From the NCBI RefSeq assembly GCF_000321225.1, contig NW_004450467.1, positions 1,739,113-1,803,112 on the forward strand: DNA of 64,000 bases. The letters are read 5' to 3'. The DNA is from Odobenus rosmarus divergens. Lineage: Eukaryota; Chordata; Mammalia; Carnivora; Odobenidae. Position 1 is the first letter of the stretch. Each line of letters opens with the position of its first letter. The notes under the pieces were generated by a model, which was given only the letters and a program-made list of their open reading frames with translations, made no database searches and had not been told where the DNA came from. The position numbers and the translations under genes are program-made. Of the stretch, positions 55,230 through 64,000 are shown piece after piece.

Positions 55230-55480
55230 ATGGTGTGGTGTAATAAGAAATATGTTTGATTGTTGTCCCTGGTTCCTGGCACAGGGCTCCTAAAACCCTT
55301 GGAATTTCCAAAGTAGGGATAGGATCTTTTGTTACTCTTAACAAACCCCTTTTATCATACCTGAGTTTATGCTGAAGAGATGACTTAGAGTGGGACCCCT
55401 CTAGATAGCCTCAGGATGGGGCTGGTCACCAGAAAGACCAGTGACTGGAAGGTTGGAACTTCCAGCCCCATGCACGGACC
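55230..55480 (+). mobile_element. Partial ERV-type LTR (same family as 4.3-5.1 kb)
   Basis: Shares 'taataagaaata', 'ctcctaaaacccttggaatt' and 'aaggttggaactt' with the LTR at 4307-5107 in the same order, then stops near 55480. 5' part only. Confidence 0.6.
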
Positions 55481-55484
55481 TCTG

Positions 55485-55690
55485 GGTAATTATGCAACTG
55501 GTTCTCATTCGCTACAATTTTTATGCATCTACATTCACATACAAAAGAGTCCAATAATTTTCTTCTATTATTTTTTATGTGGTTTTGGAATCAGGATTAT
55601 TTTAGCTTCAAAAAGTGACATCAACTTTTACTTTTCTTCCATTTTCTCAAACAACTTGCGTAAGATAGGAGTTCTCTATATATTGACATT
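55485..55690 (-). mobile_element. L1 ORF2 fragment, antisense
   Basis: 'ggttttggaatcaggattat', 'ttagcttcaaaaagtgacat' and 'cttccattttctcaaacaac' are the reverse complement of a conserved part of L1 ORF2. Confidence 0.7.
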
Positions 55691-56179
55691 GTTAGGACTT
55701 TAAAATTCTCAATGTGTATATAGACATTTCTTCTTTTTATTCCATATTTTACTTGCTTCTAATACTTTTCTTCCCCCCGCCCCAAAGAAACCACTTTAAC
55801 TTTGTTCATGTTCTTTTAGCGGATTTCTTTTCCAGGCTGGTGTACCCATCTTCCAGATTCCATTGAGTATTGGCTGCTACAGTCCCCCGTTGCCCCTTCC
55901 CTGCTTCTTGGAGGTCTACACCTTCCCCAAGGTAATCACAGCCAATGACTTGCAGACATGTGAGCACCACTAAAGCCCAAGTGGGACTCTCTGGTGCGAT
56001 TCATGCTCTAGAACTCCCTGGGGGATCAGGCTGAAGTTTTGCACATCCTTGCTTAGCCTCTTCTGTCCCCGCCTGCTTTCTTGCTTTCTTCAGTCTCTTC
56101 CTCCTCAGAGCATTCCCTCAAGACAACACCGAAGAACGTGCGTGCCTGAACAGTTTTCTCCAGCTCTGCTTCTGGGAGG
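55691..56179. other. Intergenic, no feature recognised
   Basis: Unassigned, locally C-rich (55770-55785). Confidence 0.4.
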
Positions 56180-56440
56180 GCAAAGTGCAGCCCATGGGTT
56201 AAATTCAGCCCACAGCCTGTTTTGATATGGCCTGCAAGCTAACACTTAAGCTAAGTGTTTTTTCATTTGTATGGGATTGTAAAAAAAAAGAGAGAGAAAG
56301 AGAGAGAGGGAGAAAGGAAGGAAGGAAGGAAAGGGAAGGAAGAAAAAGAAAAAAAAAAACAATAAACATCCTATGTGACCTGCCAAACCAAAAATATTTA
56401 CTAGCTAGCCTTTCACAGAAAAAGTTTGCAGACCTCTATT
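56180..56440 (-). mobile_element. hAT (CAGGGGT-type) copy, antisense, split by a purine microsatellite
   Basis: 56180-56280 ('gcagcccatgggttaaattc', 'agcccacagcctgttttgat') and 56361-56440 ('caaaccaaaaatatttacta', 'gaaaaagtttgcagacctct') are the two halves of the hAT element also seen at 35.8 and 60.0 kb. An A/G-only tract at 56281-56360 replaces the middle. Confidence 0.75.
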
Positions 56441-56944
56441 CTAGGAAATCTGACTTAAGATACTTCCCTATTTCTGGTCTTAGATTATTCTATTGTTCAA
56501 AAAAAAAAAAGAACAACTATTTGAGCTGAATTATTAGTGGGTTTTTTTGGTTTTTAACTTTTTGCTTCCTGATAAAGATCTTTAAAATCAGATTTCTCTC
56601 AGTATATTTATTGTAAATACCGGTATATTAGGACTTAATTTCCACCATTTTAGATCATATTTGTCATTTTAGTACTTTTTATTTCTTTTTTCTCTTTTTC
56701 TTAGATTTCTTGATTTTCAAGAAAGATTTATTTCTTATGCTGGTTTGAAAGTTATATCTTCAATTTTTGTTCTCATGGTAATTGGCCTTAGGTTACTAAG
56801 ACCCATGCTCATGTCCATGATTTTTAAAATCTTAATATCTATTTTCCCTCAATATGATAAGTACTATCTCCCGTCTAGAAGTTAAGTTCTAAGGTACTGT
56901 GTATGTCCTTTCTTTTATTCTTTAGTTCTAGCTATTTTATCATC

Positions 56945-57131
56945 TTTTTTTTTTAAAGGATTTTATTTATTTACTTGAGAGAGAGAGACAGCAGGAGCAG
57001 GGGCAGAGGGAGAGGGAGAAGCAGACTCCCCATTGAGCAGGGAGCCCGACACGTCACTCGATCCCAGGACCCTGGGATCATGACCTGAGCTGAAGGTAGA
57101 TGCTTAACCGACTGAGCCACCCAGGTGCCCC
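56945..57131 (-). mobile_element. Carnivore tRNA-Lys SINE, antisense, with TSD
   Basis: Poly-T, 'aaaggattttatttatttac', GA-rich body, antisense head ending 'gagccacccaggtgcccc'. Flanking 16-bp duplication with three mismatches at 56929-56944 and 57132-57147, so it is an older copy than those at 15.5 and 63.2 kb. Confidence 0.95.
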
Positions 57132-57569
57132 TAGCCATCTTATCTTCTTAAGACAACATAAATTTTGCCAAGGTGTTTGACCACCTTTATTGGCTCTGTC
57201 TCCTATACATCCTGACCTTGTCTCTCTTCCTATTTAAATACTACTTTCAAGCAAGTTTTCAATGTGTGTTTATGATAAACCTTCTAAGCCTTCATATGTA
57301 TGTGAATGTTTCTTTATTGTGTTCTCATATTTGAATGAAAAATTGGCTGGATATAAAATTCTAGGTTTCAAATTATTTCCTTTCAAGACTAGTTTACATT
57401 ATTTGTTGATCTTCTTACATCCTATATTGCTCTTGGGAGCAGGACATCCATCTGATCATTGTTTCTTTGAAGAGAATCTGCTTTCGCTCTCTGCACGTTT
57501 TAAGAAATTTGTTGCTTTCTCTCCTGTTGGGCACTGAACATTATAATCTGAAGCCTTTCTTCTCTTCTT

Positions 57570-57722
57570 TTAGTTGTGAGAAATTCCTTGCCTTTATTTC
57601 TTCCACTATTTCCTCCATCTCTTAGTTGTGAGAAATTCCTTGCCTTTATTTCTTCCACTGTTTCCTCCATCTCTTAGTTTTGAGAAATTCCTTGCCTTTA
57701 TTTCTTCCACTATTTCCTCCTT
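57570..57722. repeat. 52-bp tandem repeat, three copies
   Basis: Units start at 57571, 57623 and 57675 with 'tagttgtgagaaattccttg' (third: 'tagttttgagaaatt') and end 'cactatttcctcc'. Only a few substitutions separate the units. Confidence 0.95.
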
Positions 57723-58140
57723 TTCTTTTTTTCTCTCCCGGAGGTTTTATGATTCAGACATAAGCACTTTCCCCTCAATCTTAGCCACTCCTTGACTTTT
57801 CTATCTTAACCCCGTTCCTTCCTGCCACATTCCGGGAAAGTTGCTCAATAGAATCTTGCAACTCACTAATGCATGTGTCAGTCATAACCATCTGGCTGTC
57901 TTTCTCATTTATTGTGTTCTTTATTGTTAACTATTATATTTTTCCTATCTAATATTTTTACTTGGTCTTTACTAATGGCTTCTTGTTATTGATTATCTTC
58001 CCCCACCTCCTAGAGTAAATTTTTCATGTTTATTTTAAAATTCAAGTGTGTTTAGCTCAGTAATTCTCCTTCAGATGGTAAATGTTCTGCATAGTTTTTC
58101 CTGTACAATCACTGTATCCTTTGCCTATCTAGTAATTTTG

Positions 58141-59021
58141 ACTTGTGAGTCCACCCCTCCCTGGATGGATCAGCTACCTCGGCTGATAAAGTGTACTGCA
58201 GAAGGTCAAAGCCTAGTCTGTGCTCAACCAAGTGTGCTGAAGGTAAGGGGAAAAGATGATCCCAGATACCACAAAACCACTGTTGCTATTTGCCGCCATT
58301 CCTGCAGACATGCCCTTGCTTTCACAGGAGCTTTCCATTTAAACCCTTAGAGGCAGTGCTGGGAGAAAGTAAGCTCCTTCGGTTACAACCCACCAGTCCT
58401 AGGGGTTTACAGCGAAAATTTCCCTCACTTCCCAGAGTGAATGCATGAGGCTGGCAGCTCAACCTATACTGGTTTTCATCAATTCCCCAATACTGTGGCT
58501 TTCCGTGCTACCTAATTTTACCCTCCTTGGCCAATGAATTGGCTCTTGCTATTGTTCTGTGGTGAAGGCTCAGGACAATGGGGTTAAGGGAGGGAGGCAA
58601 AAACAAAAGCATCTTCCAACTCCACTCTCTCTGCCACTTCCAGCCACTCCCCAACCCCCACTCCACTTCTGGGCTTCAGTTACCCACCTCCCGATGCAGC
58701 AGTTGAAGGCAGCCTCCTGCTCTTCCCCTTGAGGGTTGCTGTTGTTCATTGATAGAGCCCATCCTAGTCTTCTCACTTCCATAGCCTCTCTAGGGCTTTT
58801 CTGAGGGGAGGGATTCAGCAATCCATGCTTGTTTATGTTTATCACCTTTTATCCCCTTAACAAGACTGTACTTATAAATTTACAGTTACATTATGTTCAT
58901 TATAAAATATATACAAAATAGACATTATGAAATAATGAATGAGATAAATTCAGTGTCTAGACTTGTGAAAATGTAGATACCCTGACTGACCTCCTTGCAG
59001 AAAACAATAAAAATTGCTGGA
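58141..59021. other. Intergenic, no feature recognised
   Basis: Balanced-composition DNA, C-rich on the + strand near 58610-58690. The 100-codon frame at 58048-58350 starts inside L1-derived sequence and is not gene-like. Confidence 0.45.
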
Positions 59022-59035
59022 TAAAATATTTTTTT

Positions 59036-59217
59036 TAAAGATTTTATTTATTTATTTGAGAGAGAATGAGACAGAGAGCATGAGAGGGAGGAGGGTCAGA
59101 GGGAGAAGCAGACTCCCCGCTGAGCAGGGAGCCCGATGCGGGGCTTGATTCCAGGACTCTGGGATCATGACCTGAGCCAAAGGCAGCTGCTTAACGACTG
59201 AGCCACCCAGGCACCCC
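59036..59217 (-). mobile_element. Carnivore tRNA-Lys SINE, antisense, with TSD
   Basis: 'aagattttatttatttattt', GA-rich body, antisense head ending 'gagccacccaggcacccc'. Flanked by 'taaaatattttttt' at 59022-59035 and 59218-59231. Confidence 0.95.
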
Positions 59218-59233
59218 TAAAATATTTTTTTAA

Positions 59234-59889
59234 GGTCATTCTAAGTGCATTCATGAACTGTCAAAAAAAAAAAAAAGTACGAATTACTCAGGAGTTGAAA
59301 CTTGAGTAAAAGCAGAAACCCAGACAAGTAAGTTTGCTAAAGCCAGCTTTCATCTTAAGACTGTGAAGGCCATGAGAATGAGCCTCAGACCTCCAACAAC
59401 AGGGAGCCTGGGCTTCAGAGACTGGGGGCTTCAGCTCTACTCTGAAACCATCACTGCATTTGCCCTGCAGTCACTCTTCCCACACGCTTGCTGCTCCTGG
59501 TCGCTGACTGAGCACTGCAGGTATACTAAGCCAGGTCTGTTCCTAGAGAACATGGGGGTCCTTTGTCAGGTATCTGTCTCCAAGACTCCCTGATGGTCTT
59601 GCTGAAATTTCCTTAGAACTGTACAACAGTCTAAGATGCTTCTATCCTTTCTTTTTGCAGCTCCCTCCCCACTTTCTTTCGCAGGAGTGTTCCATTGTAA
59701 ATTTCTTGCACATTTAATCTCATCGTGGCATCTGCTTCTCAGACGACCCAAGCTAACACAAGAGTATTCACCAAACTTACTGCACCTGAGATTTCATTTT
59801 TATTGCCTTGTAAGATGTAAGAAACAGGAGAGAAAGCCCAGGATTGGGGCCAGGTAGGCGCTGGATCACAGAAACACCCACGGCAAAAG
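59234..59889 (+). repeat. Unassigned old repeat-like sequence
   Basis: 59480-59760 ('gaacatgggggtcctttgtc', 'cttgcacatttaatctcatc', 'ctgcttctcagacgacccaa') has the look of a known mammalian repeat, but I cannot name it. A poly-A run is at 59263-59275. Confidence 0.35.
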
Positions 59890-59970
59890 TGAGATTAAAA
59901 AACAACAAAAACAACATAATAGCCTTAAACCTAACCACAACAATAATCACATTAAATGGAAAGACCTAAA

Positions 59971-60185
59971 GAAGGGGTAGATAAACTTTTTTTCTGTCGA
60001 GGGCCAGATAGTAAATATTTTATTCTTGCTGGCTATATGGACTTGGGAGTAATAAATCACCTCTGCCTTTGAATGCAAAAGCAACCATAAACAACATGTA
60101 AATGAATGATTGTAGCTGAGTTCCAAAAAAAAACTTCGTTTGCAAAACTAGCATTTAGTCCAGGATGTGTAGTTCACCACCCCTT
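59971..60185 (+). mobile_element. hAT (CAGGGGT-type) DNA transposon nested in L1
   Basis: Starts 'gaaggggtagataaactttt', has 'gagggccagatagtaaatat' and ends 'gtagttcaccacccctt'. Flanked by 8-bp duplications 'gacctaaa' (59963-59970) and 'ggcctaaa' (60186-60193), one mismatch. L1 sequence resumes directly afterwards. Confidence 0.9.
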
Positions 60186-61609
60186 GGCCTAAACACCCAA
60201 ATTAAAAGCAACAGACTGCCAAACTGGATAAAAATCCAAGGCCTAACTATCTATCAGAAACAAACTTTAAATATAAAGACACAGGTAGGTTCAGGGTAAA
60301 GGATGAACAGACACAACACACTGATACTAATCAAAAGAAAGATGGAATGACTATTAATATCAAAGTAGACTTCAGAACAAAGAATATTATCAGAGATAAT
60401 ATTAAGAAATACATAAAAGATAAGAAATATATTTTATGATGATAAAGCAATTTATCAAGTGGACATGACAAACCTAAATGTTTATGCACATAATAACAGA
60501 ACTTCAAAATACATAAGTCAAAAACTGAAAACTGTGAGGAAAAGTAGACAAATCCACAATTATAGACAGTGGTTTTAGCACCCCTCTTTAAATAGCTGAT
60601 AGAAAAAGTAGGACTAAAATCAGTAAGGATATGGTAGAGTTGCATAGCACTGTTGATAGTTGCATAGCAACTTGACCTGATTGTTATTTATAGAACACAC
60701 CATCCAACAACAGAATACACATTCTTTTCAAGGGCAGGTAGACCATTTACCAAAATACACCATATTTTATGACATAAAGTAAGTCACAACAATTTTTAGA
60801 GGATTCAAGTTATATAAAATGTGTTCTCTGACAAGGGAATAAAAGTAGAAATCTTTAATAAGAGAATGACCTATCTCTTGAAAATCCCAAAATATTTAGA
60901 AACTAACAGAAGTCTAAATAAACTCTGGGTCAAATAATAGACCAAAGAAAAATAATAAAGTATTTTGAACAGAATCAAAATGAAAGCACAATATATCATG
61001 TTTGTGGGATGCAGCTACAGCAATGTTTAGGGAAATTTTATAGCACTAAACACATATTAAAAATGGAAAACAGTTTTAAATCAATAATTTCATCTTTCAC
61101 CTTTAGGAACTGGAAAAGGAGGATCAAATTAATTATAAACTACATAGAAGGAAGGAAATTATAAATGTCAAAGTAGAAATCTGTAATATAGAAAATTGAA
61201 ATACAATAGAAAAAAATCAATGGATTAAAAACTGGTTCTTTGAGAAGATAAATAAAATTGGTAAACTCTAGCTACACTGACCAGAAAGAAAGAGAGAAAA
61301 CATAAATTACCAATATCAGGAATAAGGAAAGTAACATTACTACAGATTCTACAGATATCCAAAGGCTAATAAGGAGATATTAACAACTTCCTATGCCTAG
61401 AAATAAAATAAGCTAGTAGAACTAATAAGTTTAATAAGATTATAGGTTATAAGATCAATATACAAAAATCAAATATAAATACTAGTGACAACGATCAGAA
61501 ATTGAAATTTAAAATATATCCTTTACAATATCAGTAAATATGAAATACTTAATGATAAATCTGAGAAAAGATATGAAAGGCTTGTACACTAAAACCTATG
61601 AAAAGTGCT

Positions 61610-61690
61610 GAGAGAAATTTAAGAAGTTCTAAATTAATGGAGAGAAATTTAGGAAGTTCTAAATTAATGGAGAGAAGTTCTAAATTATTG
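61610..61690. repeat. 30-bp tandem repeat, 2.7 copies, within L1
   Basis: Units at 61610, 61640 and 61670 start 'gagagaaattt' and contain 'gaagttctaaattaatg'. The third lacks a few bases. Confidence 0.93.
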
Positions 61691-63031
61691 TGTTCTAGGC
61701 TCAGAAGATACAATATTGCTAATATGTTAGTTCTCCCTGAATTACTCTCTAAATTGAACACAGTTTCAAATGAAATCCCAGCAAGACTTTTTTTTTTTGC
61801 AACAATTTAAAAACTGAATCTAAAATTCATATCAAAATTTAAGGACCTAGAATAGCTAAAACAACTTTGAGAAAGAATAATGTTGTAGATTAACATTATC
61901 TGAAATCAAGTTACTATAAATGTATGGTAATTAAAACAGTATAGTGTTGGTATAAATATAGACAGATCAATAGAACACAGTAAAAAGTTTAGAAATAAAC
62001 CTACCTATACATGGACAACTGAGTTTCAGCAGAGATGCCAATGTAGTTCAGGGAGAGAAGTATAGCATTTGGTACTAAAATAATTGGATATTGTTTATGC
62101 AAAAAAATATGAACTTTGATCTGTACTGCACACCATATAAATAATTAACTCAAAATTGATTATAGACCCATATATAAAAAACCAAAACTATAAAATCTAG
62201 ATAAAACCTTTGTTACCTTGGTGTAGGCAAAGATGTATTTGATAAAACACCAAAAGTAAGATATATAAAAGAACAAATTAATAAATTGCACTTTATCAAA
62301 ATTATGAATTTCTAATCTTTGAAAGACATTGTTAGGGAAATGAAAAGACAGGCCACAAACAGGCAGAAAATATTTACAAATCACTTATCAGATAAAGACT
62401 TGTATCTAAAATACATAAAAGCTCTCAAAACTGAATAATAGGAAAACAAACAACCCAATTTTCAAAATGAGCCAAGCATTTGAATAATTACTGCACCAAA
62501 GAAGATATACACATGGCAAATAAGCACATGAAAAGATACCAACATCATTAGTCATTAGGGAAATGCAGATTAAAACCACAATGAGATAATACTACAGATC
62601 TATCAGTGTAGCTAAAATTAAAAAGACTTACCATACCAAGTACTGTCGTGCATTTGGAGAAATTGTTCTCATACACTGCAGGTGGGAATTTACAATGATA
62701 TGACCACTTTGGAAACCAGTTTGGTTGTTTCTTAAAAAGTTAAACATACACTTGCCATATGATCCAGCTATTCCACTCCTAGGTATTTCCCAAGAGAAAT
62801 GAAAGTGTATGTCTAGAAAAAGGCACACGAATGTTGATAGCAGCTTTATTCATAATAGGCCAAACTGGAAAAGTTTCAAATATCCATCAGTAGGTGAATA
62901 AAAGAACTGTGGTATATCTGTACAATTAAGATGCAACTCAGCAACAAAAGAGAATGAACTACTAAGAGACACTAAAGTATGGATGAATCTCACAATAATT
63001 ATGCTAAGTGAAAAATGCCAGACCAAAAAAA

Positions 63032-63155
63032 AGAAAGGAAGGAAGGAAGGAGGGAAGGAAGGAGGGAGGGAAGGAAGGAGGGAGGGAAGGAAGGAGGGAG
63101 GGAAGGAAGGAAGGAAGGAAGGAAGCAAGGAAGGAAGGAAAGAAGGAAGAAAAGA
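63032..63155. repeat. (GGAA/GGGA)n purine microsatellite
   Basis: About 120 nt, purine-only except for one C, made of GGAA and GGGA units. It lies just after 'gccagaccaaaaaaaagaaa' in the L1 ORF2/3' UTR boundary region. It creates spurious Lys/Glu/Gly-rich frames. Confidence 0.95.
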
Positions 63156-63175
63156 AAATACTATGTGATTCTTTT

Positions 63176-63362
63176 TTTTTTTATTTATTTATTTGACAGA
63201 GAGAGACACAGCAAGAGAGGGAACACAAGCAGAGGGAGTGGGAGAGGGAGAAGTAGGCTTCCCGCGGAGCAGGGAGCCCAATGCGGGGCTCCATCCCAGG
63301 ACCCTGGGACCATGACCTGAGCCAAAGGCAGACGCTTAACGACTGAGCCACCCAGGTGCCCC
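63176..63362 (-). mobile_element. Carnivore tRNA-Lys SINE, antisense, perfect 16-bp TSD
   Basis: Poly-T, 'tttatttatttatttgacag', GA-rich body and antisense head ending 'gagccacccaggtgcccc'. Flanked by 'actatgtgattctttt' at 63160-63175 and 63363-63378, identical. Inserted into the L1 immediately after the GGAA tract. Confidence 0.97.
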
Positions 63363-63615
63363 ACTATGTGATTCTTTTACATCAAATTCTAGGAAATGCC
63401 AAGCAATGTATAATGACAGAAAGTAGATCAGTAGTTGTCTAGGGACGTGAGAAGAGAAGATTACAGAGGTATAGCAGGAAACTTTAATCAGTGTTGAATT
63501 ATCTTGACTGCAGTGATGATTTCACACATATATACACATGTTAACAATGAACAAATTGTATACTTTAAATATGGGCAATTTATTGCTTATCAGTTATATT
63601 TTAATAAAGCTGACA

Positions 63616-64000
63616 GAGAAAATAATACCAGGTAATATAATCTCAAATCAATCCAATCAGAAATACATTATGTATGACATGCACACTGTATTGTCGACCC
63701 TTTGGTATTATAGGCTCAGGCCATTTTAAACACTGTACCTGCAATGTGACATCTAACATATGGGCTCACGTGAGGGCTCCCATGACAATCCATATGGTAA
63801 ATGCTAGTAGGGTTTAGCTTCTTATTTTTAGATTCAAAATGAGAAATAGAAGTTTTAGTATTTCCCGCCCACCAATGAATCATGCGTGTCCATCTGGAGA
63901 TATGAACATGCAAGTCGGCAGACATCTACATAAATGATGAGAAGAGCAAGAACGGAGTCGCCTCATCTTTGTCACCAGTGTCGACACAGCTGGCTCACAA
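63616..64000. other. Intergenic end of window, no feature recognised
   Basis: Sequence after the L1 3' end. Nothing recognised. The window ends without another gene. Confidence 0.45.

Larger units (their letters stand above)
56530..58140 (-). mobile_element. Old L1 5' region, antisense, with nested SINE and tandem repeat
   Basis: Antisense L1-like blocks such as 'ttggctggatataaaattct' and 'agaaatttgttgctttctct' occur across the span. They are interrupted by a SINE at 56945-57131 and by a 52-bp triplication at 57570-57722. Diverged; family uncertain. Confidence 0.5.
59890..63615 (+). mobile_element. L1 LINE, sense, 5'-truncated ORF2 plus 3' UTR, with nested insertions
   Basis: About 3.7 kb of consistent sense L1. 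Early ORF2 (endonuclease region) blocks are 'attaaaagcaacagactgcc' and 'tttatcaagtggacatgaca'. Reverse-transcriptase and late ORF2 follow, with 'gatccagctattccactcct' and 'gctttattcataataggcca'. The 3' UTR has 'tgtatactttaaatatgggc' and ends 'attttaataaagctgac'. Many stops and indels make it long dead. It contains a hAT copy, a 30-bp triplication, a GGAA microsatellite and a SINE. Confidence 0.9.

Noticed and set aside
57570..57722. CRISPR-like array
   Set aside because: Direct tandem repeats without unique spacers in vertebrate L1-derived DNA; not a CRISPR array.
62983..63320. Gly/Lys/Glu-rich frames and their Pro/Ser-rich complements
   Set aside because: Artefacts of the GGAA microsatellite and adjoining SINE.

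Overview
This window is nuclear DNA from a placental mammal, almost certainly a carnivoran of the dog-like suborder (Caniformia). The evidence is thirteen copies of the tRNA-Lys-derived carnivore SINE (box A/B head, CT-rich body, AATAAA/poly-A tail) in both orientations, plus a short carnivore-type L1 3' end at about 51.3 kb with perfect target-site duplications. Species cannot be fixed from this sequence alone.

The only gene I can support is the 3' half of PRTFDC1 (phosphoribosyltransferase domain containing 1, the HPRT1 paralogue) on the + strand. Six coding exons, corresponding to HPRT-family exons 4 to 9, lie at 33569-33634, 43752-43769, 45136-45218, 45690-45736, 48611-48687 and 49678-49725. 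Their sizes (66, 18, 83, 47, 77 bp, then 48 coding bp to the stop) match the HPRT family gene structure exactly. All junctions are GT-AG and the spliced frame is open to TAA, giving 112 residues, about half of a protein of roughly 225 aa. The PRPP-loop segment carries Gly where HPRT1 has its catalytic Asp, the known hallmark of PRTFDC1. A 3' UTR with clustered AATAAA signals runs to about 50.93 kb. I did not find exons 1-3, so 1-33568 is read as the inside of a very large intron 3. From 50.93 kb to the end is intergenic DNA downstream of the gene.

The rest is typical mammalian intron and intergenic DNA built from layered transposons. By region: 0-11.6 kb holds unique DNA, an ERV-type LTR, a Tigger-like DNA transposon and SINEs. 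11.6-21.2 kb is dominated by antisense L1 relics nested several deep, including a probable twin-primed insertion. 21.2-33.5 kb is mostly unique, with an L1 inserted into a MIR. 33.6-49.7 kb is the exon-bearing part, with L2, MIR, hAT and palindromic MITE copies in intron 4. 51-64 kb is intergenic, with a 3.7-kb sense L1 into which a hAT element, a GGAA microsatellite and a SINE were placed.

I found no bacterial-type operon, CRISPR array, RNA gene or novel defence or biosynthetic system. The observations most worth checking are the two PRTFDC1 residue features, the GGTT-repeat next to the exon 7 donor, a 54-nt alternating purine-pyrimidine tract, a 16-bp perfect hairpin, a coding-like antisense patch at 21.57-21.85 kb and the datable nested insertions. 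Repeat family names come from recognising consensus-like sequence by eye, with no RepeatMasker run, so boundaries are approximate unless a target-site duplication is cited.
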